A DNA stretch of 64,000 bases from Isoetes taiwanensis (Eukaryota > Streptophyta > Lycopodiopsida > Isoetales > Isoetaceae): contig JAJEKV010000051.1 of the NCBI GenBank assembly GCA_021234155.1, positions 9,818,105-9,882,104 on the forward strand. The letters run 5' to 3'. The notes under the pieces were generated by a model that was given only the letters and a program-made list of their open reading frames with translations, did no database searches and was not told the DNA's origin. A program made the translations under genes and the position numbers. Positions 23,223 to 35,281 of the stretch are shown here, piece after piece; position 1 is the stretch's first letter, and the number at the start of each line of letters is the position of its first letter.

Positions 23223-25225
23223 TTAGGGCCCGAAGGGCCCAATTTTTTTTTTAATATAACTACCATTAACATTAATAACACAAACCATTACATTCAATAA
23301 CTTTAAATTAAAAATCCCCCTAAAACCCCCTTTGGTTTGGGTGCATATTCACACGGGGGGTTACGTAGGGCATGCAGTGTGCCAGGTCAGCAGTATGACG
23401 TCACCATACACGTCAACATATAGATCTTAACACCCCTCCTGATGACTAACATAGCTGCAACCTCAAAACAAACAGCAGATAGAGTAGACTCAGCCACAGA
23501 AGTAACCACGGCTACCATGAAATGTTGGCCTTAAACCATATTTTCTGCCCGTATCATTCCCTCTGTTTATCAATATAAGACATAAACTTATTGGAACCCT
23601 GACTGAGGTACAACAGCAAATAGAAATCCTGTTTACTCAAGAACTTAGATATAGAGAACTGAAACTCACTGAGTAGACTTCTATAAAAAGGAATCTTAAA
23701 TCATACTGCATAGCATCCATAGCCCCTCCTGTTTATAGAACAAGAAATCGTGTGTGTTTACTTTATACTGTCATTAACTCTTATGTCCATATTTGGTTTA
23801 CAAGTTCATCTGCTGCAGCACTGAGCTTCTACATAGAGACCAAAGTTAAATGGTTGCAATAGATCAAATTCCAGAAGTCTTTAACCTGTAGTTGATCAGG
23901 AAACTCTGTAGTTAAAAATCTACTTAAAGAATGCATTGTTTGGGGAAAATAAACGTTCTCTCCAATTCCTTAATTGGTCCAACCTAGTTTAATAATGAAT
24001 AACATGAGCTTGGCTATGTTTTATTTACCCTTGGTTGTCCTTTGAATCTGCATCCACATCCCACGCCATATCTTTCAGTGGGACAGTTGTTGATTGGCTT
24101 AGGTCCAGTAAATTTGCACTAATCGTAACCTGTTCAACAAATTTTTGGAATTGTCTTTAAAAGATGTTTAAATTTTAGTAAATGAAAAAAAAATAAAGAA
24201 CACCAAAAAAGAGGCCAACCTATTCACGTACCACATCAAGTGCATTGGTGTTGACTTCTGTTTGCACGAGGAACTCATCCGCCAAGTTGCCTCCTTGATG
24301 CAAATCAAAAGAAGAATTTGTTAAGTTTAGTGCCGGGTCCAGTAGGCATGGAACTACAGTAAGAATGGCATATTAGATCCCTTAAAATCTGCCACACGGG
24401 ATGGAAGGAAAGGAAACAGCTAGAGATCAGGAGCTAGGATTTTTGCAAACAGCAAGGGGGGTTCACATAGTTATAGCCGTACAATTCATGTGAGTGACCC
24501 AAAAGGGTTTATTTTGGGCTTGAACCATACATATACTCTTACCAATGGGGCTTTTTTTAGGTGATTCTGGTTCAATATGTGGCTGAAATGGGGGGTTTTA
24601 GAAGATTTCTAAGGCGTATACAAGGGGGTTTTCGGCCTATATGATAGGTGCACCCCCCGGGGCAAACAACAAGCAACTCCTATTCTTGTTTGCAAGAAGC
24701 GAATTTTACAAGGAAGTGAAACCAATGCGCTCTTACTTTAGCCCCGATTATTCCAAGCCAGCAAATTCGTGAAGAGAACAAATGCCATTGTGAAGAATAG
24801 TTTGGTTATATCCAATGCAGGCAGAAGGTCAGATCAGAACCAACAAGATACTCTGGCTCTTGGCTACCCTCTGCCGCCCCTTGCCTTAAATGATTTGACG
24901 ACCCATCGCCATGTTTTGTGATAACCCTAAAAAAGAAGAGCTCGACATCTGCTTTCAATATCCATTTTTAAAGATGGCATTAGAAAAAGGGCTTTTATTG
25001 TAAACCTTTGGATTAAAAGGCCATAGAGTCAATCTTGGCCATTGAGATGGGTAAGGGAGCAAAAACCATTAAGAACGTGCAACTAAAACATGAAACTATA
25101 GTGCGCACTCTAGATGTACTGATAAATACATCTCATCGAATACGACCTCAAAATCATATGAAAACCATAGGGAAAAAAGTACAAAAATACAAGGGAAACC
25201 CCCTGTTATTATGCTAGATATTCAT
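23223..25225. mobile_element. second member of the palindrome-associated repeat family
   Basis: The left end (23223-23372) has GGGCCCGAAGGGCCC and TTTGGTTTGGGTGCATATTCACACGGGGGGTTACGTAGGGCA, as at 17568-17735. The right end (about 25100-25225) has GCACTCTAGATGTACTGATA and AAACCCCCTGTTATTATGCTA, as at 20459-20567. These ends bracket about 1.7 kb of other sequence, including unidentified minus-strand exons at 24025-24352. I treat it as one element because the same end sequences border the insertion at 14840-20570. The borders are approximate and no target-site duplication was identified. Confidence 0.45.
24025..24352 (-). CDS. 3'-terminal exons of an unidentified protein-coding gene
   Basis: On the minus strand an open block from about 24352 to 24232 reads CLLDPALNLTNSSFDLHQGG and continues NLADEFLVQTEVNTNALDV to a GTACGT donor. 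It joins in phase with 24129-24025 (acceptor CAG), which reads VTISANLLDLSQSTTVPLKD and ends MAWDVDADSKDNQG-stop. The composition is that of a real protein, with acidic and hydroxylated residues and no low complexity. I recognise no family. Upstream exons were not found before 25225, so it may be a truncated gene carried by the surrounding repeat element. Confidence 0.45.
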
Positions 25226-26470
25226 GTTGTGCATGCATTGAACGTACATCGAGTAGCATACTTTCATTACAGCTGTTCATTACATTTTCTTCATATGCTA
25301 TGCATGCATGCTCTTGAAAGGTATCTTCTTCTTTGCACTGACTATGGAAACCAAATTTGTCATATTTTGTGATACCCTGTTACTTGAGAAAGAATCTGTA
25401 CAATAAGAATCTTTACTACAGAATAGAAAGTTATAACATAAGCAAATTATACCAGAAACTGAGACGAGAGAGCAATTTACTTTACAACTTCAAGGCATAT
25501 TTTCTCACATACAACTTTTGTTGTAAATGGCATCCAAGAAGGGTAATGGGATATGGAGCTGGCTATCAGAGTTCATATACTTTGGATGGTATGGATTATC
25601 GTATCTCTTTTTCCTATGCTGCAATGGCATTCTGGTTGGGTATTGGTTTGTTGCATTTAGAGCCATTGATGGGTTGTACTACCAAAGATTGATTTTATCT
25701 GAGTTCATATTCTCTGTGGCCTATCCCATGAAAAACACTCTTCTGATGTTGATTTTCATGTTGAACGATCTATAAATACATTGGTGTAATTCAAAGTTGT
25801 TGCATGGGGAAACTGGAAGATCTATTGTGGATTTTTATTAACGATAATGCAGGACAATCCGTATGAGATGTTGGACGTCAAGAAGTGAGTAATCAGGTAC
25901 ATGACTTTGGCTTCAAAGTTAATTGAACGGTCTTGGCATGATATATTGGTCTGGAACTGGAGTTCTGGAGTAGAGCTGTCAGTTTGTGCACATGACATCG
26001 AATGGCAAGAACAAAGGGTTTTAAACAGGGGTTTCATAATGTTAATTCAGGACTGGCAGATTTTCTAATTCGTGTTGAATTGTTCACTATTGTGTTGTTC
26101 TTGGGCTAGATCTGTGGTCACAGACTCGTCCAACTCTGTAATTCCAAAGATTTCATCATTTTTATAGCTGGAGTCTGATGAGTGGATCTATGGACTTCTA
26201 TGGGCAGATACCATCAGCAAAGGACTGGCTTCATTTAATTTATGAGATTATTCTACATGGATTATTTTCATGCAAAAGCTTTGAAATTGTGCTTATTAAC
26301 AAGGTTGTATAATAAAATAATCCTAGCAAGGTTTTAGCAAAGTTTTATGCAATGCATTGAAATGTATTTTTATGTCAAATAATTCAATAGAATGTAACAA
26401 ATATTCAAAGCATCACTACATTGATCATCTTAGAGCTACAAAATAGTTCTAACAACCATAAGAAGACTAT
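25225..26470. other. no gene identified
   Basis: Open frames at 25357-25775 overlap in two phases (for example MASKKGNGIWSWLSEFIYFG, hydrophobic), but there is no recognisable motif and no splice structure that I could support. The rest is AT-rich. Confidence 0.35.
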
Positions 26471-26471
26471 T

Positions 26472-27500
26472 GAGAGATTAAAATGAAGGCCCAATTATTG
26501 TTGCGATAGTTCACAAACCGAATGAAGAGGTGCATCTCATACTTGGGGAATTGCATTGAGCCCATATAAATACAGCCATGCCCTTATGCCTCATAACTAG
26601 ATGTTTACTATTTCTCTTAAGCTAATGCTTCGTAACCGCCTGTTTACTATTTTTCTTAAGCTAATTTCATCAAAGTATTTGTATAAATGAATGCATGTGC
26701 ATCTCTAGATGTTCTACCACATATGGAAGTTCGAAATTTTCAAACATAGGTACTACTGGAAGTTCAAAATCTTCAAACATAAGTACTGCTTTAGCTTTAA
26801 CATGTCCAGAATTGATATCATTCTTGACTTAACATAATGTTTGATAAAAGAAAGGTTCGCAACAAAGCCACCACAATAAATTTCTTGTAGTCATTAAATT
26901 ATATCTTCAAATATCACCTAAGATGCAAAGCCTAAGAGTCAATCTTCAAATATGCCCTAAGTTCCCACTTTAAAAAAAATTGCCACTTGACATGCGTACA
27001 CATGTTTGAGACAACATAAACATGAAGGAATGATGTTATTTGGTCAACTAGACCAATGTCAATGGATTATGGAAAAACCTTGATCTTTAATTTAAGGCAA
27101 GAATTGAATAAGAGACATTAATGTTTGTGAGGAGGTTCATGAACAAAGCTCCCAAGCCTGATCATAACTCCATTAAGATCTCGCACATAACCAACCTTTT
27201 GTCCCCATTCCTTGTCCTCTGGTGCAGAAACTGCAATGGCGCCAGCTTTTACGGCATGCTGCATTCATTCCACAAATTATATCTTTTAAAACCATCCCCC
27301 ACACAAAAAAATAATGAAACTGAAAAAACATAAAAAAAAATCCAAAAAATGGTATGCCACACAAAGGTACACCAAACAAAACATCCAAGAACAGAAAACA
27401 TAACCCCACCCAATGGTATACGCCAAAAAAATCCAAAAAAATGGTATCGAACCCGCAAAAAAATCCAAAAAAATGGTATCGAAAACGTCAACCCACCCAA
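26472..27500. repeat. segmental duplication, copy 2 (partner 13754-14839)
   Basis: This is the copy that contains the intact VOC gene's last exon and second intron. It matches copy 1 from GAGAGATTAAAATGAAGGCCC onwards and continues past the point where copy 1 is interrupted, so it shows the pre-insertion state of the target site. Confidence 0.85.
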
Positions 27501-27937
27501 TGGTATACCTAACCCCCAAAGAAACACCTACACAATGATTTTCCTACCGAGAGGGAGAGACAGGAAACTAAAAAAAAAAAACAATACCTGATAAGCAGCA
27601 TCTACATCAGGGTAGCTGAAGCTGATCTCGACGTTATGGCGAGGTTCTTTGGGGCTCACAGTTTGAACGCCCCCTGTTATTTCAGTCTCATGCTGCTCTA
27701 CAGGGGTGAACGCAATGGTGGTGTCTCCGGTTTCTAGCTCTGCCCACCTGCATAACTTAATATTTTACAAACCAATCCAACGCAAAAACTAACTTCAAAT
27801 CAAACTCACCTCCGGCTGTGGTCCAACCTCCTCACTTGTATCCCAAATGCTCGCTCGTAAAACTCTATGGATTTCTGCACGTCGCCTACGTACAGCACAG
27901 TGTATGCATAATGGGGCTTATCGATCTTTGTGGCCAT
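27118..27937 (-). CDS. VOC (glyoxalase/bleomycin-resistance fold) protein, DSI-1VOC-like
   Basis: Three exons join in phase: 27937-27810, 27747-27588 and 27258-27118, giving 142 residues from ATG to TAA. The start reads MATKIDKPHYAYTVLYVGDV and the exon continues QKSIEFYERAFG. The middle has ELETGDTTIAF and YPDVDAAYQ, and the end has APEDKEWGQKVGYVRDLNGV. This is the full length and motif order of the small plant VOC proteins related to glyoxalase I and to desiccation-induced DSI-1VOC. They form a single beta-alpha-beta-beta-beta pair that often binds a metal. The exact substrate cannot be read from sequence, and the inferred role is in dicarbonyl detoxification or stress response. The second exon donor is GTATTG. 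Intron 2 contains the unusual CCAAAAAAATGGTAT repeats. A broken copy lies at 14454-14609. Confidence 0.88.
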
Positions 27938-27999
27938 TGCTAAGTAGTCTGAAACGAACCAAGAGAAAGCCTTTGCCTTTAAAACAGCCCTCCAGCTTA

Positions 28000-30900
28000 C
28001 GGCTCGTGGTACGCATGCACGCCAGCACGCCATTGCCAGCCACGTTGCAAATATTCGCGTATGTTTTTGCTGCATTACCTTAGGGATTGTGGATCCAAAG
28101 GGCTCTAACAAAACAATCCACGTTGCATATGCTTTTCGTTACCCTATATTTTGCTGCATTGTTTTAGGGATTGTGGAATCTTATTAGATTGTGGATTTGT
28201 CAAAAGGGCCATTTGCCCTCATGAAAAATTGCTCAAATTTGCAATAAAAAAAAAGGGCAGGGAATTCTCCATTATTAGTTCGAGTGTTACCATATCAAGT
28301 TTCATCACCGTTTTAGAATGTGGTCATGTTGGAAACACAACTAGAGAGATAAAGAAGAAGACAACAATAGAACAAAAAGACAAGAGAAAAATCTCAAACA
28401 CACAAGACCAAGTTATTGGGTGAGTACATGCTTTTATCTTTCTTAAATATAAAATTATTGCCTCGCCTTTCCGATTCAAAAAATGAACAAAAATTTCCAA
28501 ATGGTCCACAGTTGGAACCGAAAAAAAAATTCTAGTGCTAAGTACTGCCTCTTCCCTTCTCTAGCTACCCTCGCCTGACAAATTACCTTCATAGGCCTGA
28601 TCGAAGTACCTTTGGAAGCCTCTAGGTGTAAATTCGATGAGTTTTTTCGATTTGTGGCTCCACATCTGGTGGCTTTAAAAAAAAAAGAAAAAAAAAGGGT
28701 GTGGTGAAGCTCTTCTAAGTCTGTTGCCCTTCTAAAGTCGCTATGTATGAGGAGACACCATCCAAAGAACTATACAAAGAACCGCCCATGTATTATGAGC
28801 TCACCAACCACAAACAATAGTTTTTGGACTAAAAGTTTGCATTCTAGTTATACAATGGCGTACATTGAGTCAGAATTGCATCCAACTAGAGCAACGCTTT
28901 TTGAGCCGTTGATAGCCAGACTAACCAGATAATACTTATGGTTTCAAAAGGTCGATCAAAACATCCATCAATTTTGCATCTTTCTAAAACCAGAGATAAG
29001 CAATCTTCTGCACTTCTAAGATGTAGCCGAGCATCCAGGTAGAGATAGGAAATCATATAGATTTTTAAGACACAGTTGCAAGCCCCTTTGCTAGACACTC
29101 TATAAGTGACTTTGAAAGAAATAAGTTGGTCACGGCGAACTAGGCACTACTACCAGTTTGCTTGGAGTTGCTTTTGGAATGGAGATTTCAGCAGTGCAAG
29201 CATAGAACTAGGTCATTTTCGGCCTTCAGAGGCATTTGATATGGAAGAGATTATCCATGTGCCAGAAGAGTCCAGGTAACTAAATTTGTCCTTAATAGCA
29301 CACATGTGTATGTAGTTTCAGTATTACTAGCCCCTCCTCGAGAATTCGTTTCTCGTTTACGACCTCTCTGCACCCTAGAGCATAGAGGAAGTGGTAGAAT
29401 ACTGGTGTTTCCATGCTTGAGGCGTGGTACTACAATGAACGAGGCCAGCATTTCGAGAAAAGTATCATCTAGTTGTATAGGACTTTCATGTGTGGGAAAT
29501 CATCACAGACAACATCCTTCTTTTGCCTGATCACGAGAGGAGTGGTTCTAGAAAACTAATGGAGATATTCCACTGGGTAAGGATTTGGTTCAGCATTGCT
29601 ATAGACCCCTAACCTTTGCTTTTCCCCTTGCCTTCATCTCCACATTCGGCATTGGCAGTCCAAGAAGAGCATTTCCTTCCAATGTGGAATTGCACCTGGG
29701 ATAAGAATATCATTCCCAAACACTTGGTGCTTCTTTGACAAATTAAATGTGAAGATCCACTCATTTAAGCCACGAGTAAGTCCACCCTGCCCTGTATGCA
29801 AGTTATTACCCGAGACTATCCTCTAGTTTGGTTGTGTTGTTTCTATATTGAAAATAATTCTAGTAGTTTCCAAGATGACAATAGTTTCAAGCAAGTTCTC
29901 TACAATAGGGTTCATTTTTATTTATATTTAAGTATCATTCTTAGATGTGCATGCACAACTTCTATGCACTAAATTTCAATATTGAATAAAGATATTGGTG
30001 CACATACGGCCACTAGGACAAGATATCAAACACTCACGTGGTTGCTGATGGACCACCCCAACCTGGCACATGCAGGAAAAGAGTTGAGAGAGGAGAGAGT
30101 GTGTATAGGGGCTGCCAGTGCCATTTTACCATTAGGCAATTCTACCTTCTCCCAAATTGCTCACAAGTTATCTATTATGGATTTGATCATAAGAATCTCA
30201 AGGTGAGTCCGACGGAACTGGATGGTTTTTTTAACTGGGGTAAGACCAGAGGAAACTGCTTTACCTCTTGCTTCAGCCCTCAATTTTTTCTTAGAAGGGG
30301 ATTGAACCTCGGTGTTAGATTCAATCTCACCGATGTCTTTGAAATAGTCCCGCAACTTGAAGGTAGAGTTTCTTCTAAATGTCCATTCCAATTCTCGTTT
30401 ATCGACGTATTTAAGATGATCTCTAGGTTAATCGACTCGTCCATCTGGAAAACAACATATAGAATTAAAATAAGCTTTAAATACAGTAAAAAATAGTTTC
30501 TGACGGCGCTTGCGAAGATTTCTATCTTAAACTATTACTCGGATGCAAGGCTAATGACGACGTCGATGGATTCGAGCAGCAATCTGGCCCTTTCCATTCA
30601 GAGACGTTCGAACGGGGCAAAGGAATCTAGCAAGTAGAGTTCGGACTTAGCCATCGCCAAAGTCCATTCCCTTCCTCCAAAATCCCCATAGCGGACATGA
30701 CCACTCCCCATTGGATGTTTATGACTGAGTAAGGGTTTTCCCACCCTCTAGTATAATCATGTGGATAGCATATGATAAAGTGTCGGTCGTCACTCGCCAT
30801 AGTAATTAATTCAAATGACGAGCTGCGATGTCACCACGTGGACGGTTAAGATGTATTGGGGTAGATGGGGATCCCAGACATTGGATATGGATGGCCAAGA

Positions 30901-31460
30901 TTGCTTCAGACTCACCTACTGACAGTGAAGATTATCCTTTTGGTGATTCCGGAGGCGGCTTCCCACTAGCCGATATCGTTCCCATTATCGGCCATGCAGT
31001 GGTGATCCCAGAGGACACAATCACCAGAATATCGTCATCGGGGATCTCGAAGGGAAGCATCGGCTGGGGTGGTCAGGGGTTGGGGGTAACCCAACTGATA
31101 TTGACTATCCGTGTGTGATCCCGGAGGAGTGAATCGCGGGATGTGGAAATCACGGGGACTGATTCTGGCATCGTTATCAGCCATGGCTTGGAGAACCCGG
31201 AGGTCGGGATCGCATGTTGGTCATTCCGAAGGCTGGGATAACCGGGTACTTTTTTTGGTGATACAGAGGCGGGGAGTACCATGGACGGTCGAAATGCGTC
31301 GCGATACAGGACGTCTGAGATTTAAGCAGGGCCCCTCACGTGTGTCAGTACGGGAGAACGGAGGGGCTCCGAACGGATTCTGTTCTGAACTGGTGGGGAT
31401 ACCGGAGGCCAGTATTTTCTCCTCCAGGGTCCTTGAAACCAGGGTAAGACTATCTTAGTC
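28000..31460. other. no gene recognised; degenerate sequence
   Basis: Open frames are short and overlapping. A longer plus frame at 30038-30496 has no family motif. From about 30940 to 31410 the motif GTGATNCCGGAGG recurs about seven times in variants at irregular spacing. The GC content rises towards the LINE relic at 31493, so part of 30500-31460 may be eroded LINE sequence. Confidence 0.35.
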
Positions 31461-31492
31461 CATGTTGCCTGGATACTTCCTCTCAAGCCATT

Positions 31493-31610
31493 GGAATGCA
31501 GGTCAATTTGGCCAAACCTAAGGTGGCTTGTCTCATCTTCGCGCCAGCCGAGGCTTCCCTCGTTTCACTTATCAAGGGTAAAATGTGGAGGTAGCAACCA
31601 CCTACAAGTA
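31493..31610 (+). pseudogene. relic of a LINE reverse-transcriptase thumb region
   Basis: The frame reads GMQVNLAKPKVACLIFAPAE, continues to a TAG after GKMWR, then VEVATTYK in a shifted phase. It matches the DMRVNLAKTRVPLV and VEVARPYKYLG segments of LINE A (about 46050-46170) and the equivalent in LINE B. It is a small, heavily mutated fragment of the same LINE family. Confidence 0.7.
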
Positions 31611-32221
31611 GCCGGTTAGCTTCCCTGGTTTAGAAATTAGTATAAGGACGCATTTGTCGTTGCTTTGGATCGCTCCTCCTATTATTTGCTTGTGCGGAGC
31701 TTCTGAGTTAAGCGGCTCTGGATGAATTTTGTAGCTAGGATTGGAAGGCAGAATGCTTGAATGAAGCATATTTAGCAAATATTTAGCAAGAAAACGCAAT
31801 CTTACTCTCGCCCAAAAAATGTGCCCCAAAAGCTCATTCTTAGAGGCGTAGATAATTCCATTTTTTATTTTTTTTCATTTTTTATTTTTTGCTAGTAATC
31901 ATATATATTTTCTAAAATTGGTCTTCCCAACAGGTGGTAAACTTTTTGAATTTTTTTACGGTAGTTTCCCTAAGGTTTTACGGGTGTTTGTTTGGGGGGG
32001 GGGGGAAATCCTGATCATCCAAAAATCGAGAAAGATTTTTTTCGTATGATTTGGGGTTTGTGTTTTTACTGATAAAAATGTCTAATGGGTGCTAGATTTG
32101 GATGTCAGGAAACTATTTCGGCATGCATGCCACAATTCAACGTAATACAAATCGATTTGTCAAAGAGTGTGATGAATTTATAACCTCAATTCCTCTTTCC
32201 GATTCTGATGCAAATTTGATC

Positions 32222-32648
32222 TTTTTTTTTTGAAGAACGTGTTTTACTTCATATTATACACTCAAAATATTACAAAGTACTTCCAGAAGTAAGAAATGTC
32301 CCTGAAGCATCAATCACTTTTAGATGATCACTCCATATTGGAATTTTAATACGATCAGGCCAATTGGAGATCTGAAAGCAATTATACAACTTCTTACGAA
32401 TTTCTTGAAGCACCACCTGAGAAGAAATACGCTTATCATAAAAGACCTTTCTTCGCCTTCGCTTCCATACACTCCATATTAGCCAAGACTTTGCCATGTG
32501 AAATGCAATCCTTTTAGAAGCAGTCCACTGATTTGGATAAATACTCAAAAGAAAGTGCTGACTATCCAAAGATACTCCAAAAAGAGAATGCAGCCAGGAC
32601 CTAAGACTACTCAGCTTTGCACACAAATATAAACAGTTGCACCGCTCA
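32222..32648 (-). mobile_element. 5'-truncated L1-type LINE insertion with target-site duplication
   Basis: The minus strand encodes the C-terminal end of a plant L1-like ORF2 (AKSWLIWSVWKRRRRKVFYD, then VVLQEIRKKL) and ends in a poly-A tract (the T run at 32222-32231). Direct repeats flank it: CAAATTTGATCT at 32211-32222 and CAAACTTGATCT at 32649-32660, one mismatch. That is the hallmark of target-primed reverse transcription. It belongs to a different LINE lineage from LINE A and B, which end in microsatellites. Confidence 0.85.
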
Positions 32649-33585
32649 CAAACTTGATCTTTTGCAGCAACGGATATGCTACAGCGTGGAGCATGGGTTT
32701 AGAGTTCCCGTTGTGATTTTCATATATATGGGCTTCAATATGGCAACATGATGCGGACAAGATTTTATTCAAAAAGTGATTTTTGTCAAGACTCCTTCTT
32801 AGGTTTGCATGGAGGTTTTTCTGTCATATTTAGGGTTATACACAAGGGGACTCATTTCCTCACAATGAGCATATCAGATTTAGTGTTATACACAACGAGG
32901 CTCATTTTCTCAGTGGTAATTACTGGCTTCATTAGAATTATCTGTTGAATGCTATTGTCATCTAGCAGAAATAATCTAGCTATATACATATTTAACCATC
33001 ATCTATATGGTACTTAGTTATTATTCAATCCAGTATTTTGTGCTGATATACAAGAAAGCCAGGAATGCTTCCATTGTAACACTTCGAAGAATTATGCCAT
33101 GATGCAGAGAGCCACTGAAGTCTTCTTCTCAAGTAAGGCCAACAGATTGTTGTAGCTCCTTTAAACATTCAATTATTCCCATTTGATTTGTTTTCATATT
33201 TTGTTCTTCTTTTTCAAGGATTCCTAGCTCCCCATCCACATTCTAGCTAATGCAAAATCAAATATAATAAAATGCATGCTATTGATATCAGATCCCTCCT
33301 TTGTAGTGTTATAGATGGTGATGTTGTTGCTGCACAAGAATTATGTAGGCTTTTGGTATTTGTCTCAGCTCAAATCACAATCTTTACCAGATTGTCATAT
33401 TTTTCTATATATGTGATAATCTGCACTATAAATGCTATCTCAACTTGATTGCACCTGTCAAGATAAAAGGGTGCATGCCATGATGCTACATTCGTTTTCC
33501 TATCTTTGTCCTTCATCAGGACTTCTTGCTAATAGTTTCAGACTTCAAACGTTCCATCAAATCAAATGACTATGTGGGCTGTTGC

Positions 33586-34986
33586 GTTTAATAATTGTAA
33601 TACAAGAGGTGGGGTTGTTTTGACTGTTTCTTATATGCTCAGATATAGCCCTTCAGCAGCTTCGATTTGCTCTTACACTCACTAGACAAAGACGTACCTA
33701 GGGCAATAGAACCTTATTTGAAAATCTGTAAATTATACAAATGGAAATGCTATTATAGTAAAAGATACAATGCTTATTTTGAAATGGTCAGCATACGACA
33801 CTTTAAATAATGGATGTCAGCTTCCTAGACATGTTATATGTTATGAGATGTGAGAGACCACAATAGTAACCATGTTATTTAGACTGCATTCCCTCCTAAT
33901 ATGATTTAGTTGATGAGATTTTGTTTATATGGCCAAGTGATTAGGTAGAGTCTTTCTACAGATCCATATGGGTTGCATACGCATTGCTTCATAATACGAT
34001 CTAACAAATATTTAGGTTTAAATATTTGGTCTACTTTGAGAGAGCTTAAGAGACAGCACTATTGGTTGGCAATTATTTGTTTTCTTTCCTTTGGTGTTGT
34101 TCAGGACTAAGTCTCCAATTTTGCCAATTTTTGTCAATCCAATTTTGTGATTCAAGGTTATGAATCAAAATGCATACATGCTAATTTGGTGGGATTGCTA
34201 ATATGGATGTGACATGAAAGTCCAGATGCAATAGAAAGGTATAGCGGTAACTTGGATTGCTTTGTGCGTCAGGCATTACAATGTCTGAGAGCCTACTCTA
34301 GAATATCATCTATAGAATGAACTACATGGACAATGGGCAACCTGACGGTGAAAAGCCAGGCATTTCGACCATGCCTCCTGGAATTGCTTAAATAGATGTA
34401 CCATAGCTATACAGATGCAATAGAAAGATATGGTGGTAACAAATATGTAGTTTCAACATGTATCTTGCTCTTTAACATTGTTTTCCCTTTGTTTATTTTG
34501 TTGTATTTTTTAGAATTTATAACTGATAAACAGCAGGGATGCCGCAGGATTGTCAAATAATTTATGTAGGGTTGTCAAATAATTGTAATACAAGAGGTGG
34601 GGTTGTTTCGAATGTTTCTTATATGCTCAGATATAGCTTTCTTCAGCAGCTTTGATTTGCTCTTAGATTCATTAGACTAAGACGTACCTAGGACAGTAGA
34701 ATCTTATTTGAAAATCTATAAATTATACAAATGGAAATGCTATTATAGTAAAAGATACAATGCTCATTTTGAAATAGTCAGCATGTTGGCACTTTAAATA
34801 ATGGATGCCAGCTTCCTAGACATGTTATTAGATGTGAGAGACCACAATAGTAACCATGTTATTAAGAGTGCATTCCCCCCTAATATGATTCAGTTGATGA
34901 GATTTTGCTTAGCATATGGGTTGCATATGCATTGCTTCATAATACGATCTAACAAATATTTGGGTCCAAATATTTGGTCTACTTCT
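33586..34986. repeat. direct repeat of about 430 bp, two copies
   Basis: Copy 1 (33586-34033) and copy 2 (34571-34986) both run from AATAATTGTAATACAAGAGG to AATATTTGGTCTACTT with scattered substitutions and small deletions. About 540 bp lie between. The ends are not TG...CA, so I do not call them LTRs. Confidence 0.8.
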
Positions 34987-35256
34987 TTCAATGTAGGGGC
35001 TTAGAGAGCCTTGGCTTGGAGTATTGGACATATGAAAAAAAACAGCGTTGGAGTAATGGAGCATTATGCCAATGTCGGAATTACATTGTCCAGGTTGAAG
35101 AGGTCTTATCCTTTATTATAGTGTTTGTAATATTGTGTCAGAAGTTTATTGTAATTATTTGGAGTAATGAACAAGTTTGAGGCCTGTAGAAGTAGAAGCA
35201 AGTCATTATATTACTCCTAATACATTTGTAACATCCACTTTAAGAACAATCAAATT

Positions 35257-35281
35257 AATCTATCTATCTATCTATCTATCG
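35257..35281. repeat. (TCTA)n microsatellite
   Basis: About six consecutive tetranucleotide units, ATCTATCTATCTATCTATC. Confidence 0.9.

Noticed and set aside
33586-34986. Direct repeats as LTRs of a small TRIM element
   Set aside because: The repeat ends lack TG...CA, and no PBS, PPT or target-site duplication is visible.
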